From Terriglobia bacterium (GTDB lineage: Bacteria > Acidobacteriota > Terriglobia > 20CM-2-55-15), in assembly GCA_036496425.1 (NCBI GenBank), contig DASXLG010000100.1:1-41237 (forward strand): a DNA stretch of 41,237 nt. Reading direction: 5' to 3'. Made by a program: the position numbers and the translations under genes. Below, in pieces: positions 26,801 to 35,218 of this stretch (positions are counted from its first letter, which is position 1; each line of letters starts with the position of its first letter). Under the pieces are notes generated by a model, which was given only the letters and a program-made list of their open reading frames with translations, did not search any database and was not told the origin of the DNA.

Positions 26801-27207
26801 GCCTGCTGTGTTTGCTCAACTTCGATCAGAGGCGCCTGATCCCTAACCTCGACCTCCTGATCGAGCACGCCAAGGACAAGATGGACGTTATATGAAACAG
26901 GTTCGCCCACCGTGAGCACAACGTTATCCGCAACCGCTCTGCTGAAACCCGCGGCTTGTACGGTGACGCGATAGGTGCCCGGAGCGAGCGCCGGCACCTG
27001 ATAATAGCCGGCCTCTTCCGACAGCGCGGTCCTGACCAGACCCGTAGACGTATTGGTCACGGTAACGGCCGCGCCCGGAACCACTGCGCCATTCGGATCG
27101 AGGATGCTTCCTTTCAGTACGGCGCTGTCATAACTCACCTGGGCATAGCTCAGGACCGAAACAAACAGGACGATGCCGGAAAGCATCGCGGCCCTATGGA
27201 TGGTCAT
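23851..27207 (-). CDS. TonB-dependent receptor with carboxypeptidase-regulatory N-domain
   Basis: An 1118-residue outer-membrane protein of the acidobacterial Oar-like type. A signal peptide (cut near SYAQ) is followed by a carboxypeptidase-regulatory-like Ig fold (KGSILDPNGAVVPGAAVTV to GTYRVTVQAAGF). A plug domain (VENLPNIDRRFTDLIYTVPGV, GGSNGRNNLITIDGG, FAAEFGNTVGTAINVVTRSGTN) and a long beta-barrel follow, ending in ...YISFALRLGF with the terminal Phe required for barrel assembly. ATG at 27207 is chosen over the open frame to 27321 because it yields the signal peptide and has AGGAG 10 nt upstream. It overlaps the flavoprotein gene by 14 nt. It should take up or export a large ligand; its place inside the lipid cluster suggests the cluster substrate or product crosses the outer membrane here. 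Confidence 0.93.
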   Translation of the reverse strand: MTIHRAAMLSGIVLFVSVLSYAQVSYDSAVLKGSILDPNGAVVPGAAVTVTNTSTGLVRTALSEEAGYYQVPALAPGTYRVTVQAAGFSRAVADNVVLTVGEPVSYNVHLVLGVLDQEVEVRDQAPLIEVEQTQQANTVNQLQVENLPNIDRRFTDLIYTVPGVASSNTPSIQDPSVGTGYLASGFSIGGSNGRNNLITIDGGENDYGSGAPRVRNVPLDSVQEFQVNRSSFAAEFGNTVGTAINVVTRSGTNTLHGSVYSYFHNRNTDSVNYFNRLINPGSNLFEQSAISGFTLGGPIRHDKLFFFTAYENQKLDSATSQNYSGTAEFQSVSAQTNGYSGGKCPGQPAQVSQLCYLTQLANSGTAAAPLGATLLASPVLGAPLADPILSALVLPNQGTFDGIISTLAAVRGTPGFNTPRGRYNNWVSRVDYQPSVRDSIMARFSLMHETDSVVPQPPTSTFDLRTDYTVTSAWTHSFSPKFVNVLRVQAVPQDLATAGTPYPERAEIDLLTANSIVLGNPFSLPYGANVKRFQFDDNAVLLRKAHSFKFGGSYQPDHYNVSENVWFGGQWSFADGAIPLIALLPQAVQANLAAFNLSQGYPAGGPSSTNLTAVQSFLAGTPLSLIQASPSSNTQWKGWDHHLGVYAQDTWKISPKLTFNYGARLDYDAAPAPVPHSVYVSPRAGLAWDPAGTGKTVVRAGGGLFVAPVLFMVPFYVNTLGTSGKYINQGALSASLPSPPFPSIFAAWAVARSKATGPDPNPALSPADLASIGWAINPPGPTAFGSVFSTLDPGFKPQYTVQASTSIAREIAPNLSIELGYSYYRSVHIQQVTAGNYQEAPCNFVNPAQFTAVIDPFVGPCYGPQPGTTAGVPNSLVFVNDVWSPVGSGVYHGLTSSLSKRFSHGLQFNANYTLSRAEDNTSDFSNLSVPFRPDQLRRDWSVSDFNVTHNFVANAVYMTPSQSKVLAGISISPIVVLRSGVPFTLLAPGLGGLSGNGTIGHTSEARPWNEPRNEGRGDSYKTVDLRVAKSLYFNGERGRKLELIAQFQNLLNRTNFAAVNNIVPADPNFTLPNGGNLLNGPYTATGFAPTSISQLSQPLAFASAYPARYISFALRLGF

Positions 27208-29344
27208 AACCGATGATCTCCTTGAGCAATGGCTTTTGAGAAATCGCGTGTGCTGCCAGAAGACCGGAAATGACGGCGGATTCGATACAGCCGGAGTCGA
27301 GTCCCGTCGCCGTCCAATCACCGGCTATCGTCAGATTGTCAAAGGCCATATCCAGGGGAGACACGCGGTAAACAATGCTGCCGGGCAGCGATTGTACATA
27401 ACGATCCGTCGGATTGACGTTCGCTTTCCAGAATTGCGAATCGAAGCGGCATTGGGATGCTTCTGCGCTCGATTGATCTTCGCCTGCCAGTAAATCCCAG
27501 CGAAACGCTCCATCTCCGCCGGCTGCCCGGGGCCACAGCGCACGGACATCGTTGTTCAGGAAACGAATGGCATTGTTGCGGACGGTTTCGTCTTGCTGCA
27601 GGCAAAAGTCCTGGGTGACGCTGGAGGAATCCGGAGCCAGGTCGGGCAGCACGCTGCAGAAGTATGCAATGGACTTGACCGCGATGCGCCAGCTTTCCTC
27701 CGGGATGAGATGGCTCATGTCCGCCCAGGTATCGAATGGATGGACAAAGCCCGACACATTCGTTTCGCTGCCTTTCCACCCAAGCTCGCTCGAATCCTTC
27801 TGCATCCAGAGCTGAAACGCCTGCGTCGGCACGGTCTTGACTTCGCGAACCATATCGCGCCAGCGTGGCTCGCGCTCGATGAGTTCAGCAGCCACGCCGG
27901 GCAGAGCCCCAATACCCAAGCCGAGGATAACGAAATCGAAATCGCGTGCAACCGACAACCTCTTGTTGCCCGCACGGCCCTTTTCCCAGATCGCCTCAAA
28001 GGAGCGGCCGTCGCGGGCAAGCGAACGGCCGCCGACCAGTTGAGCGTAATCGGGTTGAATGGGCCAGCTTGGGAGGTTGTGAATATCCACCAGGGGTTGA
28101 TATTCACCGCCGCCCTTGATACGGGCCTGCACATCAAAATCGAGTGTCTTCACGAAAGGAGTCTCGCCGGGTTCGCTGGGACCAAGTCCTATATGCGTCA
28201 GCCGATGGAAGAACTCAAAGCGCACACCTCTTTGCTTCAGCACCTGGTAGAGCGGCGCGAAAACGACATCGCCCATACCCGCACTCATGCGCCAGAAGAG
28301 CGAACCGCGGTATGTGAAGAACATCCGCATTGCTCCGCGCAAGGCTACGCCCGCCGCCAGGCGCGGACGATGGACATCGCCGTCTTCGTATGCGAAAACC
28401 AGGTCGTAAATCCCCCGCATGAATCCCGAATCAAGTGACGGCTCGGACGCGCCGTTCATCCGGAGCCACTCTCGCCAGTCGTAATCGTTGATCGCGTCGA
28501 AACCGCGCGGATCGACAGCCAGTCCACAACGGATCGAACCGCGAACGATAGCGAGAATGAGATCGATGACTTCCCAGACCCGGCGCAGTTCGGGACTCGC
28601 CTCGACCATGGAAGCAAGCTGGCGCCGGGCCGCGACCGCCAACTGTTCGATGATCTGCATCGGCGCGGAGACGGCATCTCCAAAGAAGCGCGGGAAAAGA
28701 GTATCGATCGCTTCGCGCAGGAAATCGCTTGCCTCAATGAGAGCGGCGGCCGTCGCGAGCTGGGAATACCGCAGCATTGTCGCAACGCCAGGTGTGGTTC
28801 CGCCGCCGCTGTTGGGGCGTGGTCCGGAGCCGGTATCTTCCGTTCCCTGTTCGGAAGATTCCATCGCGGCTGCCGACCGCAGCAACTCACCGATCAGCAT
28901 CACGGATTGGCGCAGGTAAGCAGCGACAGTAAACGGGTCACCCGTCGCCGGGTCACCAGGCTCACCCTGACCCGGTGGAAAATGCGCCAGCCAGAACGCC
29001 CATCCATCCCCCGTCCGGTTTGCAACGCCAACGTTGGGGGCCGGCTTGAAGGCATCCCGCCAATCCGCAAAACGGCAATTCGGAAACGCCTGCCGCCGCT
29101 CGGCGTAGCATTCGCGCATCAACCGGAAGGCATTCTCGTAGAAGCCCATCCACAAATGAAGACCGTGTTCCTCCACGCGATCCGCGACGCCGCGCCCGGA
29201 AGCGCCTTTTCCGCCAAGACGCCATCCCATTTGATAAACCGTGACCTCATATTGACCGTCATGTTCGGGACGTGTGAGTTCGAAGGCCGCCGTCAGAGCG
29301 GCACAACCGCCGCCAATCACGGCTACACGAATGGGTGTTTTCAT
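27194..29344 (-). CDS. CrtI/phytoene-desaturase-like FAD-dependent oxidoreductase
   Basis: A 716-residue flavoprotein, first gene of the operon. It has an N-terminal FAD-binding Rossmann motif (VAVIGGGCAALTAAFEL, 8-23), then YQMGWRLGGKGASG and EEHGLHLWMGFYENAFRLM, the FAD-contact blocks of the phytoene-desaturase/amine-oxidase group. The C-terminal signature NLTIAGDWTATGLDSGCIESAVISGLLAA closes the FAD site. It is longer than CrtI-type enzymes (about 500) because of helical inserts in the middle, one of them low-complexity (near residue 165). Known relatives desaturate or oxidise isoprenoids. With the prenyl synthase in the same operon, an isoprenoid substrate is plausible but unproven. No good Shine-Dalgarno sequence precedes ATG 29344; TACAAT lies nine bases upstream. 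Confidence 0.85.
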   Translation of the reverse strand: MKTPIRVAVIGGGCAALTAAFELTRPEHDGQYEVTVYQMGWRLGGKGASGRGVADRVEEHGLHLWMGFYENAFRLMRECYAERRQAFPNCRFADWRDAFKPAPNVGVANRTGDGWAFWLAHFPPGQGEPGDPATGDPFTVAAYLRQSVMLIGELLRSAAAMESSEQGTEDTGSGPRPNSGGGTTPGVATMLRYSQLATAAALIEASDFLREAIDTLFPRFFGDAVSAPMQIIEQLAVAARRQLASMVEASPELRRVWEVIDLILAIVRGSIRCGLAVDPRGFDAINDYDWREWLRMNGASEPSLDSGFMRGIYDLVFAYEDGDVHRPRLAAGVALRGAMRMFFTYRGSLFWRMSAGMGDVVFAPLYQVLKQRGVRFEFFHRLTHIGLGPSEPGETPFVKTLDFDVQARIKGGGEYQPLVDIHNLPSWPIQPDYAQLVGGRSLARDGRSFEAIWEKGRAGNKRLSVARDFDFVILGLGIGALPGVAAELIEREPRWRDMVREVKTVPTQAFQLWMQKDSSELGWKGSETNVSGFVHPFDTWADMSHLIPEESWRIAVKSIAYFCSVLPDLAPDSSSVTQDFCLQQDETVRNNAIRFLNNDVRALWPRAAGGDGAFRWDLLAGEDQSSAEASQCRFDSQFWKANVNPTDRYVQSLPGSIVYRVSPLDMAFDNLTIAGDWTATGLDSGCIESAVISGLLAAHAISQKPLLKEIIGYDHP

Positions 29345-29432
29345 CGGCGGGCCATTGTACTGAAGCAAGCCTTTATAAGTCTACCGATTGAAAAGGTATT
29401 GAAAGCGAGGTAGGGCTAGGAGAGCATACGAC
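29345..29432. promoter_or_regulatory. Divergent promoter region between cluster operon and kinase
   Basis: Only 88 nt separate the two divergent starts, so both promoters share this space. On the minus strand TACAAT (29359-29354) lies nine bases before ATG 29344, a possible -10 for the whole 16-kb operon. On the plus strand GGAGAG is the ribosome-binding site for the kinase GTG at 29433. Shared space makes coordinated control of kinase and operon possible. Confidence 0.4.
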
Positions 29433-31700
29433 GTGCACGTCGGACAGGTCGTTTCCCATTACCGCGTTTTGCAGAAAGTCGGCGAGGGCGGCCTCGGAGA
29501 AGTCTTCCTCGCCCAGGACCTGATCCTCAATCGCCGGGTGGCGCTCAAAGTGCTCGCCACCAAGCAACCCGACGCGCGAAAACAGATACTCGAAGAGGCG
29601 CGGTCCGCCGCGTCCATCGATCATCCCCACGCCTGCAAAATCTATGAAACCGGTGACTGCGAGGGCGCGCCTTTCATCGTGATGGAGTTTCTCGAGGGTG
29701 AAACTCTTTCACAACGCCTGGAATCCGGTCCCCTACCGCTGAAGGAAGCCGTGACGATAGCAATCGAGATTACCGAGGCGCTTGCGGAAGCTCACGAAAA
29801 GCAGATCATTCACTGCGATCTAAAACCCACCAACATCATGATCACACTCAGCGGCCACGCGAAGCTGATGGACTTCGGTCTGGCCAGAATGCTTAAACAG
29901 AGCCCCCCGTCTGGTGACGATTCGACACATCAGGATGAGGTGTCGAAACCCGGCATCGCCGGAACTCCGGCATATATGGCACCAGAACAGATTCGCGGTG
30001 AAAAACTCGATGCCCGCTCCGACATATTTTCGCTTGGAATCGTTTTATATGAGATGCTCGCCGGCGTACATCCCTTTCGGCGAACTACACACGCGGCAAC
30101 AATGGCAGCAATTCTTCATGAAGATGCGGTTCCTCTGAACCAGGCTGCTCCTGCAATTCCCGAATCCCTTTCACGGGTTATCGAGCGAAGTCTTGTCAAA
30201 TCTCCTGCCGGAAGGTACGCGTCGGCACGTGATTTATGGGCGGCATTGACCGGGCTGCGCAGCGACGATGCCGCACGGCTACAGGCTGCTTCACCGTCGG
30301 CCGCAATCGCCATTCTGCCCTTCTCGGACCTGAGTCCAGCGCACGACCAGGAATATTTCTGCGACGGGCTGGCCGAAGAACTGATCTCGGCGATCGGTCA
30401 GTCGAGCCCAATCCGCGTTGCCTCACGGACGGCATCGTTTCGATACAAGGGAGCCACTCTCGATCTGCGGGAGATCGGACGTACCCTGAATGTGACGTCT
30501 ATCCTGGAAGGAAGCGTTCGAAAGGCGGGAGACCGGCTGCGCATCGTCGTCAAGCTGGTCGACATTGAAACCGGTTATCCGATATGGTCCGAACGCTACG
30601 ATCGGTTACTGAACGACATTTTCGAAATCCAGGATGAAATCGCCCGCTCGATTGCCGGGAAGCTGCAAGGAACATTCGCTGCGTCGATGACTGCGCCGGC
30701 CGCTCCGACTCCGCCTCGCAACGTCCGGGCCTACGAGTCCTATCTGAAAGGCCGGTACTTCTGGAATAAGCGCACAGAGGATGACCTGCGCCGGAGCGCG
30801 GAGTATTTCGAGAGCGCGATCGCCGAGGATGCCAATGAAGCCGTTGCGCATGCCGGGCTGGCTGATGTTTACGTGACGCTCAGTCTGTACGGCGCCGTAC
30901 GGCCTCTCGACTTTTTGCCGCTTGCGAGAAACTCCGCAGACCGCGCACTTGAACTGAAACCCGATCTGCCCGAAGCATTGACCTCACGAGCCTGCCTGAG
31001 AGCCGTCTTCGACTGGGATTGGAATTCCGCCGCCAGAGAGTTCGAAACTGCGATTCGCTTAAACCCGAATTACGCCCAGGCCCGTCAATGGTACGCGATG
31101 AATTGTCTGTCTCCCCTGGGCGCATTTACGCGAGCCAGAGAGGAGCTGAAGATAGCGTCCGAGACCGATCCCGTATCTCTGGCGATCGCATCTTCCGTTG
31201 GCGTACTGGCTTTTTTTGAGCGTGACTACGAACGGGCGATCGCGGACTTTCGCGCGGTACTGCAGATGGATGAAGCATTCTACCTGGCACATTACTTTCT
31301 CGGCCAGATCTATGCGGCACAAGGTCTATATCCCGACGCACTCGGCGAACTGGAACGCGCGGTCGCAATCAGCCGGGGATCGTCGGAAAGTATCTCTGCG
31401 CTCGGATACGCTCAAGCCAGAGCTGGACAGACGGACAATGCCCGCCGTCAGCTTCAAGAACTGTCACAGCGAAAAACCGGGAGATACGTTTCGCCGGTAT
31501 TGGTGGCTCAGGTCAATACCGGCCTGAAAGAATATGACGACGCCATGACGAACATCGAAGAAGCGTTCCAGGCGCGGTCCACCGATCTCGTCTGGTTGAA
31601 ATTGCGGCCGGCCTTCGATGCTGTCCGCTCGAACGATCGCGTGACTCGCCTTCTCACAAGCCTTGGGTTAGGGAGTTCTCTGTCCAGCCGTCTTGTCTGA
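29433..31700 (+). CDS. Ser/Thr protein kinase with TolB-N-like and TPR domains
   Basis: A 755-residue protein. The kinase domain (about 10-270) has the glycine loop GEGGLGEV, K39 in VALKV, HCD at 127-129 with LKPTN, DFG at 147-149 and APE at 183-185. The arginine of the usual HRD motif is replaced by Cys, so it is a non-RD kinase. The next part (about 287-410) is the TolB-N-like module seen with cyclases and CadC-like proteins (AILPFSDLSPAHDQEYFCDGLAEEL, SVRKAGDRLRIVVKLVD). TPR repeats then run to the C-terminus. No transmembrane helix was seen. Start GTG at 29433 with GGAGAG 8 nt upstream. Its 3' end overlaps the convergent gene at 31668 by 33 nt. Located between the two ADC modules, it is a candidate regulator of both. 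Confidence 0.93.
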   Translation: MHVGQVVSHYRVLQKVGEGGLGEVFLAQDLILNRRVALKVLATKQPDARKQILEEARSAASIDHPHACKIYETGDCEGAPFIVMEFLEGETLSQRLESGPLPLKEAVTIAIEITEALAEAHEKQIIHCDLKPTNIMITLSGHAKLMDFGLARMLKQSPPSGDDSTHQDEVSKPGIAGTPAYMAPEQIRGEKLDARSDIFSLGIVLYEMLAGVHPFRRTTHAATMAAILHEDAVPLNQAAPAIPESLSRVIERSLVKSPAGRYASARDLWAALTGLRSDDAARLQAASPSAAIAILPFSDLSPAHDQEYFCDGLAEELISAIGQSSPIRVASRTASFRYKGATLDLREIGRTLNVTSILEGSVRKAGDRLRIVVKLVDIETGYPIWSERYDRLLNDIFEIQDEIARSIAGKLQGTFAASMTAPAAPTPPRNVRAYESYLKGRYFWNKRTEDDLRRSAEYFESAIAEDANEAVAHAGLADVYVTLSLYGAVRPLDFLPLARNSADRALELKPDLPEALTSRACLRAVFDWDWNSAAREFETAIRLNPNYAQARQWYAMNCLSPLGAFTRAREELKIASETDPVSLAIASSVGVLAFFERDYERAIADFRAVLQMDEAFYLAHYFLGQIYAAQGLYPDALGELERAVAISRGSSESISALGYAQARAGQTDNARRQLQELSQRKTGRYVSPVLVAQVNTGLKEYDDAMTNIEEAFQARSTDLVWLKLRPAFDAVRSNDRVTRLLTSLGLGSSLSSRLV

Positions 31701-32600
31701 ACGCATCAATTGCTGCAGCTCAGCCGGTGTCTTGATGGACGGTGTCGGGCCCGGCTCACAGGTTTGCCAATGCCCGGGGCCGTATATTCCGCAGGGCGGC
31801 AAAATGACACATTGATGCTTTCCGTCGACGCAGCCGCAGTAGATGACGTGGTCCGGTTTCTGAGCATCCCGGGCAAGTACATTCAATAGAGCTTCGCGCT
31901 GCATGATGTAGCGTTCGCGGACCAGATTGACACCGTCTGCGACAAGGTTTGGGCTCATCGCGACAGGTTGTATTGCCGAAATCGGGCGGCCGAACAGCTC
32001 CTTGAACGAGCCAAAAAATGCGCGATCATCCAGTTCCTCGTTCTGAAGAATCATGATTGCCTTAGAAAGATTTTCCGCGACTTTTTTCAGCAGGCTATGG
32101 TTGACATGCGGCGAATGAGGCAGACAACCGTCCAGCGGTGTCGGATCTCCTTCAATTTTCATGATACTGATAGACGCAAAGTCAGCTGGTAGAGCTTTCA
32201 GGCTTTTGGTGATGTCTTCAAAATTGTCAGGTTGGAATTGCGGACTTCGTAACGCCAACCAGTCTGTTTCAACCTTCTGCCGGTCAACTCCCAGTGGCAG
32301 AAGCTTCTCCATAAGGGACGGCAGTCGAGACAGGGGCGAACATTCAAGCACAGCGGTCGTTTCGAGATCGTGAACAAGTGTGTCGATCAATGCCCTCAGG
32401 ATGTCAGGAGTCATATTCCCCGACTCCAGCTGCGAGGTTGCGGCGAGAGCCGGGTCCCATTTCAACAGTTGACCGGCGATATATTGCAATTCGTTGACAA
32501 CATACTGATCCGGGGGGATGTCGGCCGTAGCTCTGCGTATCCCGCGATCGAGTTCTGCACGGCGGGTTAACCAGCGATTCACGAGTTCGGGCTCCTCCAT
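31668..32600 (-). CDS. Cluster protein matching the C-terminal tail of the 1148-residue ADC protein
   Basis: A 310-residue, mostly helical protein of no named family. It starts where the 867-residue ADC protein ends, and in the paralogue at 13150-16596 the corresponding helical tail is fused in one frame. A tail segment there (YLFVNNLLAQRPGSVATRL) resembles LQYIAGQLLKWDPALAATSQ here. The ATG at 32600 lies inside the upstream coding sequence (22-nt overlap) and has no Shine-Dalgarno sequence, so translation must be coupled to the upstream gene, or a frameshift joins the two. A Cys/His cluster near the end (C255, C257, H262, C264, C270, C281) could bind metal. It was probably created by fission or frameshift of a fused ancestor. 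Confidence 0.7.
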   Translation of the reverse strand: MEEPELVNRWLTRRAELDRGIRRATADIPPDQYVVNELQYIAGQLLKWDPALAATSQLESGNMTPDILRALIDTLVHDLETTAVLECSPLSRLPSLMEKLLPLGVDRQKVETDWLALRSPQFQPDNFEDITKSLKALPADFASISIMKIEGDPTPLDGCLPHSPHVNHSLLKKVAENLSKAIMILQNEELDDRAFFGSFKELFGRPISAIQPVAMSPNLVADGVNLVRERYIMQREALLNVLARDAQKPDHVIYCGCVDGKHQCVILPPCGIYGPGHWQTCEPGPTPSIKTPAELQQLMRSDKTAGQRTP

Positions 32601-35182
32601 TCCCGGGACAACAATGTCTCAATAATGAGCTCAGGTCCGAACAGGTTCAGCACGTTTTGTACGTCAGCGCCGACCAGCGGTGTCTTGGCTGTTGTCATCT
32701 GCCAGCGGTTAACGGCTGCGTCGAGCTTTCGAGGATCCCCGGCATCGACCATCTTTGCCGCCTCCGCACCGATTTGCAGTGGTGCCGCGCTGAACTCTGC
32801 AGGAGTGGGTATGGTTGTGAGCGGAATCCATTGGCTCGGTGCACGGTAGACCAGCGGCTGCCCCAGTTTCTCATCGACATTCGCGGCGAACCAGAATGGG
32901 CGGACAGGACGTATCTCATATAAGATTCCGGAACCGTCGCCTTCCAAGCGCCGATGTTCGAGCCCGAGCAGGCTGACGATCGGCAGCGTCGGGAATTCAT
33001 AGATCAGCAGGCGCAAAGGATCTTCAATCTCCTGCACGGTAGGTGTGACGGGAAAACTACGATCCGTTTGAACAATGGATTGATAACAGGCGAGGTCTGG
33101 GTCGGCAACGTCGCGGAACTGCTTCAACGTGAAAAGCGAAATGGGGGCTTGCTGGCACATGATATCCAGCGCAAGTGCCAGCCCGTCATTCAGCTCGTCG
33201 ACTTTGCACTTGGCAAGTTTGCATTTTCGCTCCAGTTCCTTTTTAAAGGTCTCACACCAGAAATAATCGTTGGATGCGTTCGAATCCGACCACGGAGCCT
33301 TGCCGCTATGGATTTCGAGGATGGTCTCTGAAGCGGATTTCTGGCCTTCGTCGACGGCGGGAAGCACTTCTGTCTCCATGCGAAGTAACAGCCGATCGGC
33401 ATCGGGATACACGCCTGTCGATGTCATCCAGGTGTTGCGCTGCGCGTAAGGCAGTTCGAATTGCGCGAGAGTCGTTGGAATCCCGGAAACCTCGGAACGT
33501 GATACCGCTGCGGTGCTACTGTCCATAAAGGTAAAAACCGGTAGCAGTCCCGCGCAATATGTGTACCAACTTCCATTGTCGTGGTATTGCAGCCGCACGG
33601 GAACAAAGATCGCCACTTCGAATTTGGTCCAATCGCCGATGTCATTAGTCTCGGACTGAACAGCGCCAACGCTGATTGCTGCCAGATAAACGTAGGCATA
33701 TGGATTTTCAGGATTTTCTGGCTGTTCTGTCTCTTTGCATGGCCCCGGCCCCACGTCCGGCTTGGAATCGGCGTCGGCCCACAAGGCGAAGCGCATTTTG
33801 GAACCGAACATCGGCGTGTTCAGATATTCGCAAATGAAACTGTTGAGACGGCTTCGATGCGCCAGAAGCGGCAGGGCACGCACGACGACATCGGAAAAAT
33901 GAAACGGACCGACGAGCGTCTCGTTGCCTCCGGCCAGCGTTGTGTTGAATGGAGGGGCCTCGTCCCTCGGCGATTCTCCGGGGAACTGGTTCCCTTGATC
34001 GTCATTCCAGGTATAACTTCGCGCCCTCCACGCCAGGTTCGTCCCGGGTTTGTATTGCATGTCGCCCTGATACCAGAACGGCAGTACCGGTTTCAGCACG
34101 AACAGATCCGCCTCTCCCTTCACTCGGGCGGGAATCCGCTCGTCCACCTGGAGTCCAAGCGTCTCGACGATCGGCAGCATGGGCCAGTCGTACAGTTTGA
34201 CCGAATAACCGCCGCTCAAATCGCCAAACATCATTAACTCCTCGCCCAATCGGCCTCCGGCCGTGATGGACGTGATCTCGATCGGCGCATTGGTGACGGC
34301 TTGAAAGGCGCAACAATCCGGGCTTTCCGACAGCCGGAATTGTTTCAGATTAAGCGTATTCAGCGTGAAGTTTGGACGCAGCGGAAATAACGAACCTGCC
34401 ATGGCGCCAAACATCGAAAGATAATTGTCGCCGCTGGTTGCCTGATGCATCGGGACCACGCCAAATCCGCGGAGCAGTTGAACGATATCCATGCTCATTC
34501 CGGCCATCCCGTTGGCGAGGTTTGCCGCTATCGTCCAGGGATTCAAAGGATTTTGCACGTTGAACGGAAAGCGCAGATTCGCGGCGGGACGTTCGTGTTC
34601 GACCGAAAGGAAGACTTCAGTTTGTGGAGATTGTCCGGTAAAGAACTGGGGAAAGAGCGACGCAGTCATTGTGAGTTCACAGATCGGACCCTGCGGATTT
34701 CCGACCCATGTGCTGGCTGTGGGCGTCGACTTCGCCGGAGATTTTGGCCAGCCGTACACCAGACGTCCCAGGCCAAGCGCGAAGTCATCATCGACGTAAA
34801 TAAAAGGAGTGATCGAGGCATAATCGTAAAAGACCAACCGCCCGTTGATCCGCCGATACCACTGCAGTGGGACGAAAAACGCAACCTCGCGTTCCGCTAT
34901 CCAGCCGACGTTGGCGACATCCACGGACATCGAGCCATAGTCATTTATGAGCAGGAGCACATAGGGGAAAGGCGCCCGAAAATATCCGACTTCCGGCGGC
35001 AAAATGTTCAAGTAGAGGTCGCAAAAATGCTGTAGCGCATTGAGACTCGCCCGGAGAGGAAATACAAGCGAGGTTACGCCGCCGAAGTAAAACGGCGGCT
35101 TAAGTGTTGTCGACACCGTTTTCCAGGGCGGCCACTTGGCCTCGCTGAACGGGGGTAGCGCCCCGTCATTATCAAATGTCAT
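32579..35182 (-). CDS. Second double acetoacetate-decarboxylase-like protein
   Basis: An 867-residue paralogue of the protein at 13150-16596, collinear with its first 870 residues. Unit 1 begins KPPFYFGGVTSLVFPLRA (28) and keeps E99 (EREVAFFVP) and GRLVYGWPK with K147 at the ADC lysine site. Unit 2 begins LVGPFHFSDVVVRALPLLA (423), keeps E522, but has SRSEVSGIPT with Thr where the lysine should be. Both units contain LKQFR...C(A/Y)(F/Y)Q (278; second about 700) and LPFW/RPFW. The same pattern of one intact and one lysine-less unit in both paralogues suggests the difference is functional. It is 36 nt downstream of the small-protein gene and overlaps the tail gene by 22 nt. No signal peptide. 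Confidence 0.75.
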   Translation of the reverse strand: MTFDNDGALPPFSEAKWPPWKTVSTTLKPPFYFGGVTSLVFPLRASLNALQHFCDLYLNILPPEVGYFRAPFPYVLLLINDYGSMSVDVANVGWIAEREVAFFVPLQWYRRINGRLVFYDYASITPFIYVDDDFALGLGRLVYGWPKSPAKSTPTASTWVGNPQGPICELTMTASLFPQFFTGQSPQTEVFLSVEHERPAANLRFPFNVQNPLNPWTIAANLANGMAGMSMDIVQLLRGFGVVPMHQATSGDNYLSMFGAMAGSLFPLRPNFTLNTLNLKQFRLSESPDCCAFQAVTNAPIEITSITAGGRLGEELMMFGDLSGGYSVKLYDWPMLPIVETLGLQVDERIPARVKGEADLFVLKPVLPFWYQGDMQYKPGTNLAWRARSYTWNDDQGNQFPGESPRDEAPPFNTTLAGGNETLVGPFHFSDVVVRALPLLAHRSRLNSFICEYLNTPMFGSKMRFALWADADSKPDVGPGPCKETEQPENPENPYAYVYLAAISVGAVQSETNDIGDWTKFEVAIFVPVRLQYHDNGSWYTYCAGLLPVFTFMDSSTAAVSRSEVSGIPTTLAQFELPYAQRNTWMTSTGVYPDADRLLLRMETEVLPAVDEGQKSASETILEIHSGKAPWSDSNASNDYFWCETFKKELERKCKLAKCKVDELNDGLALALDIMCQQAPISLFTLKQFRDVADPDLACYQSIVQTDRSFPVTPTVQEIEDPLRLLIYEFPTLPIVSLLGLEHRRLEGDGSGILYEIRPVRPFWFAANVDEKLGQPLVYRAPSQWIPLTTIPTPAEFSAAPLQIGAEAAKMVDAGDPRKLDAAVNRWQMTTAKTPLVGADVQNVLNLFGPELIIETLLSREWRSPNS

Positions 35183-35218
35183 GATATCGCTTCGAATTCA
35201 GGAAGGCAGGTCACAACC

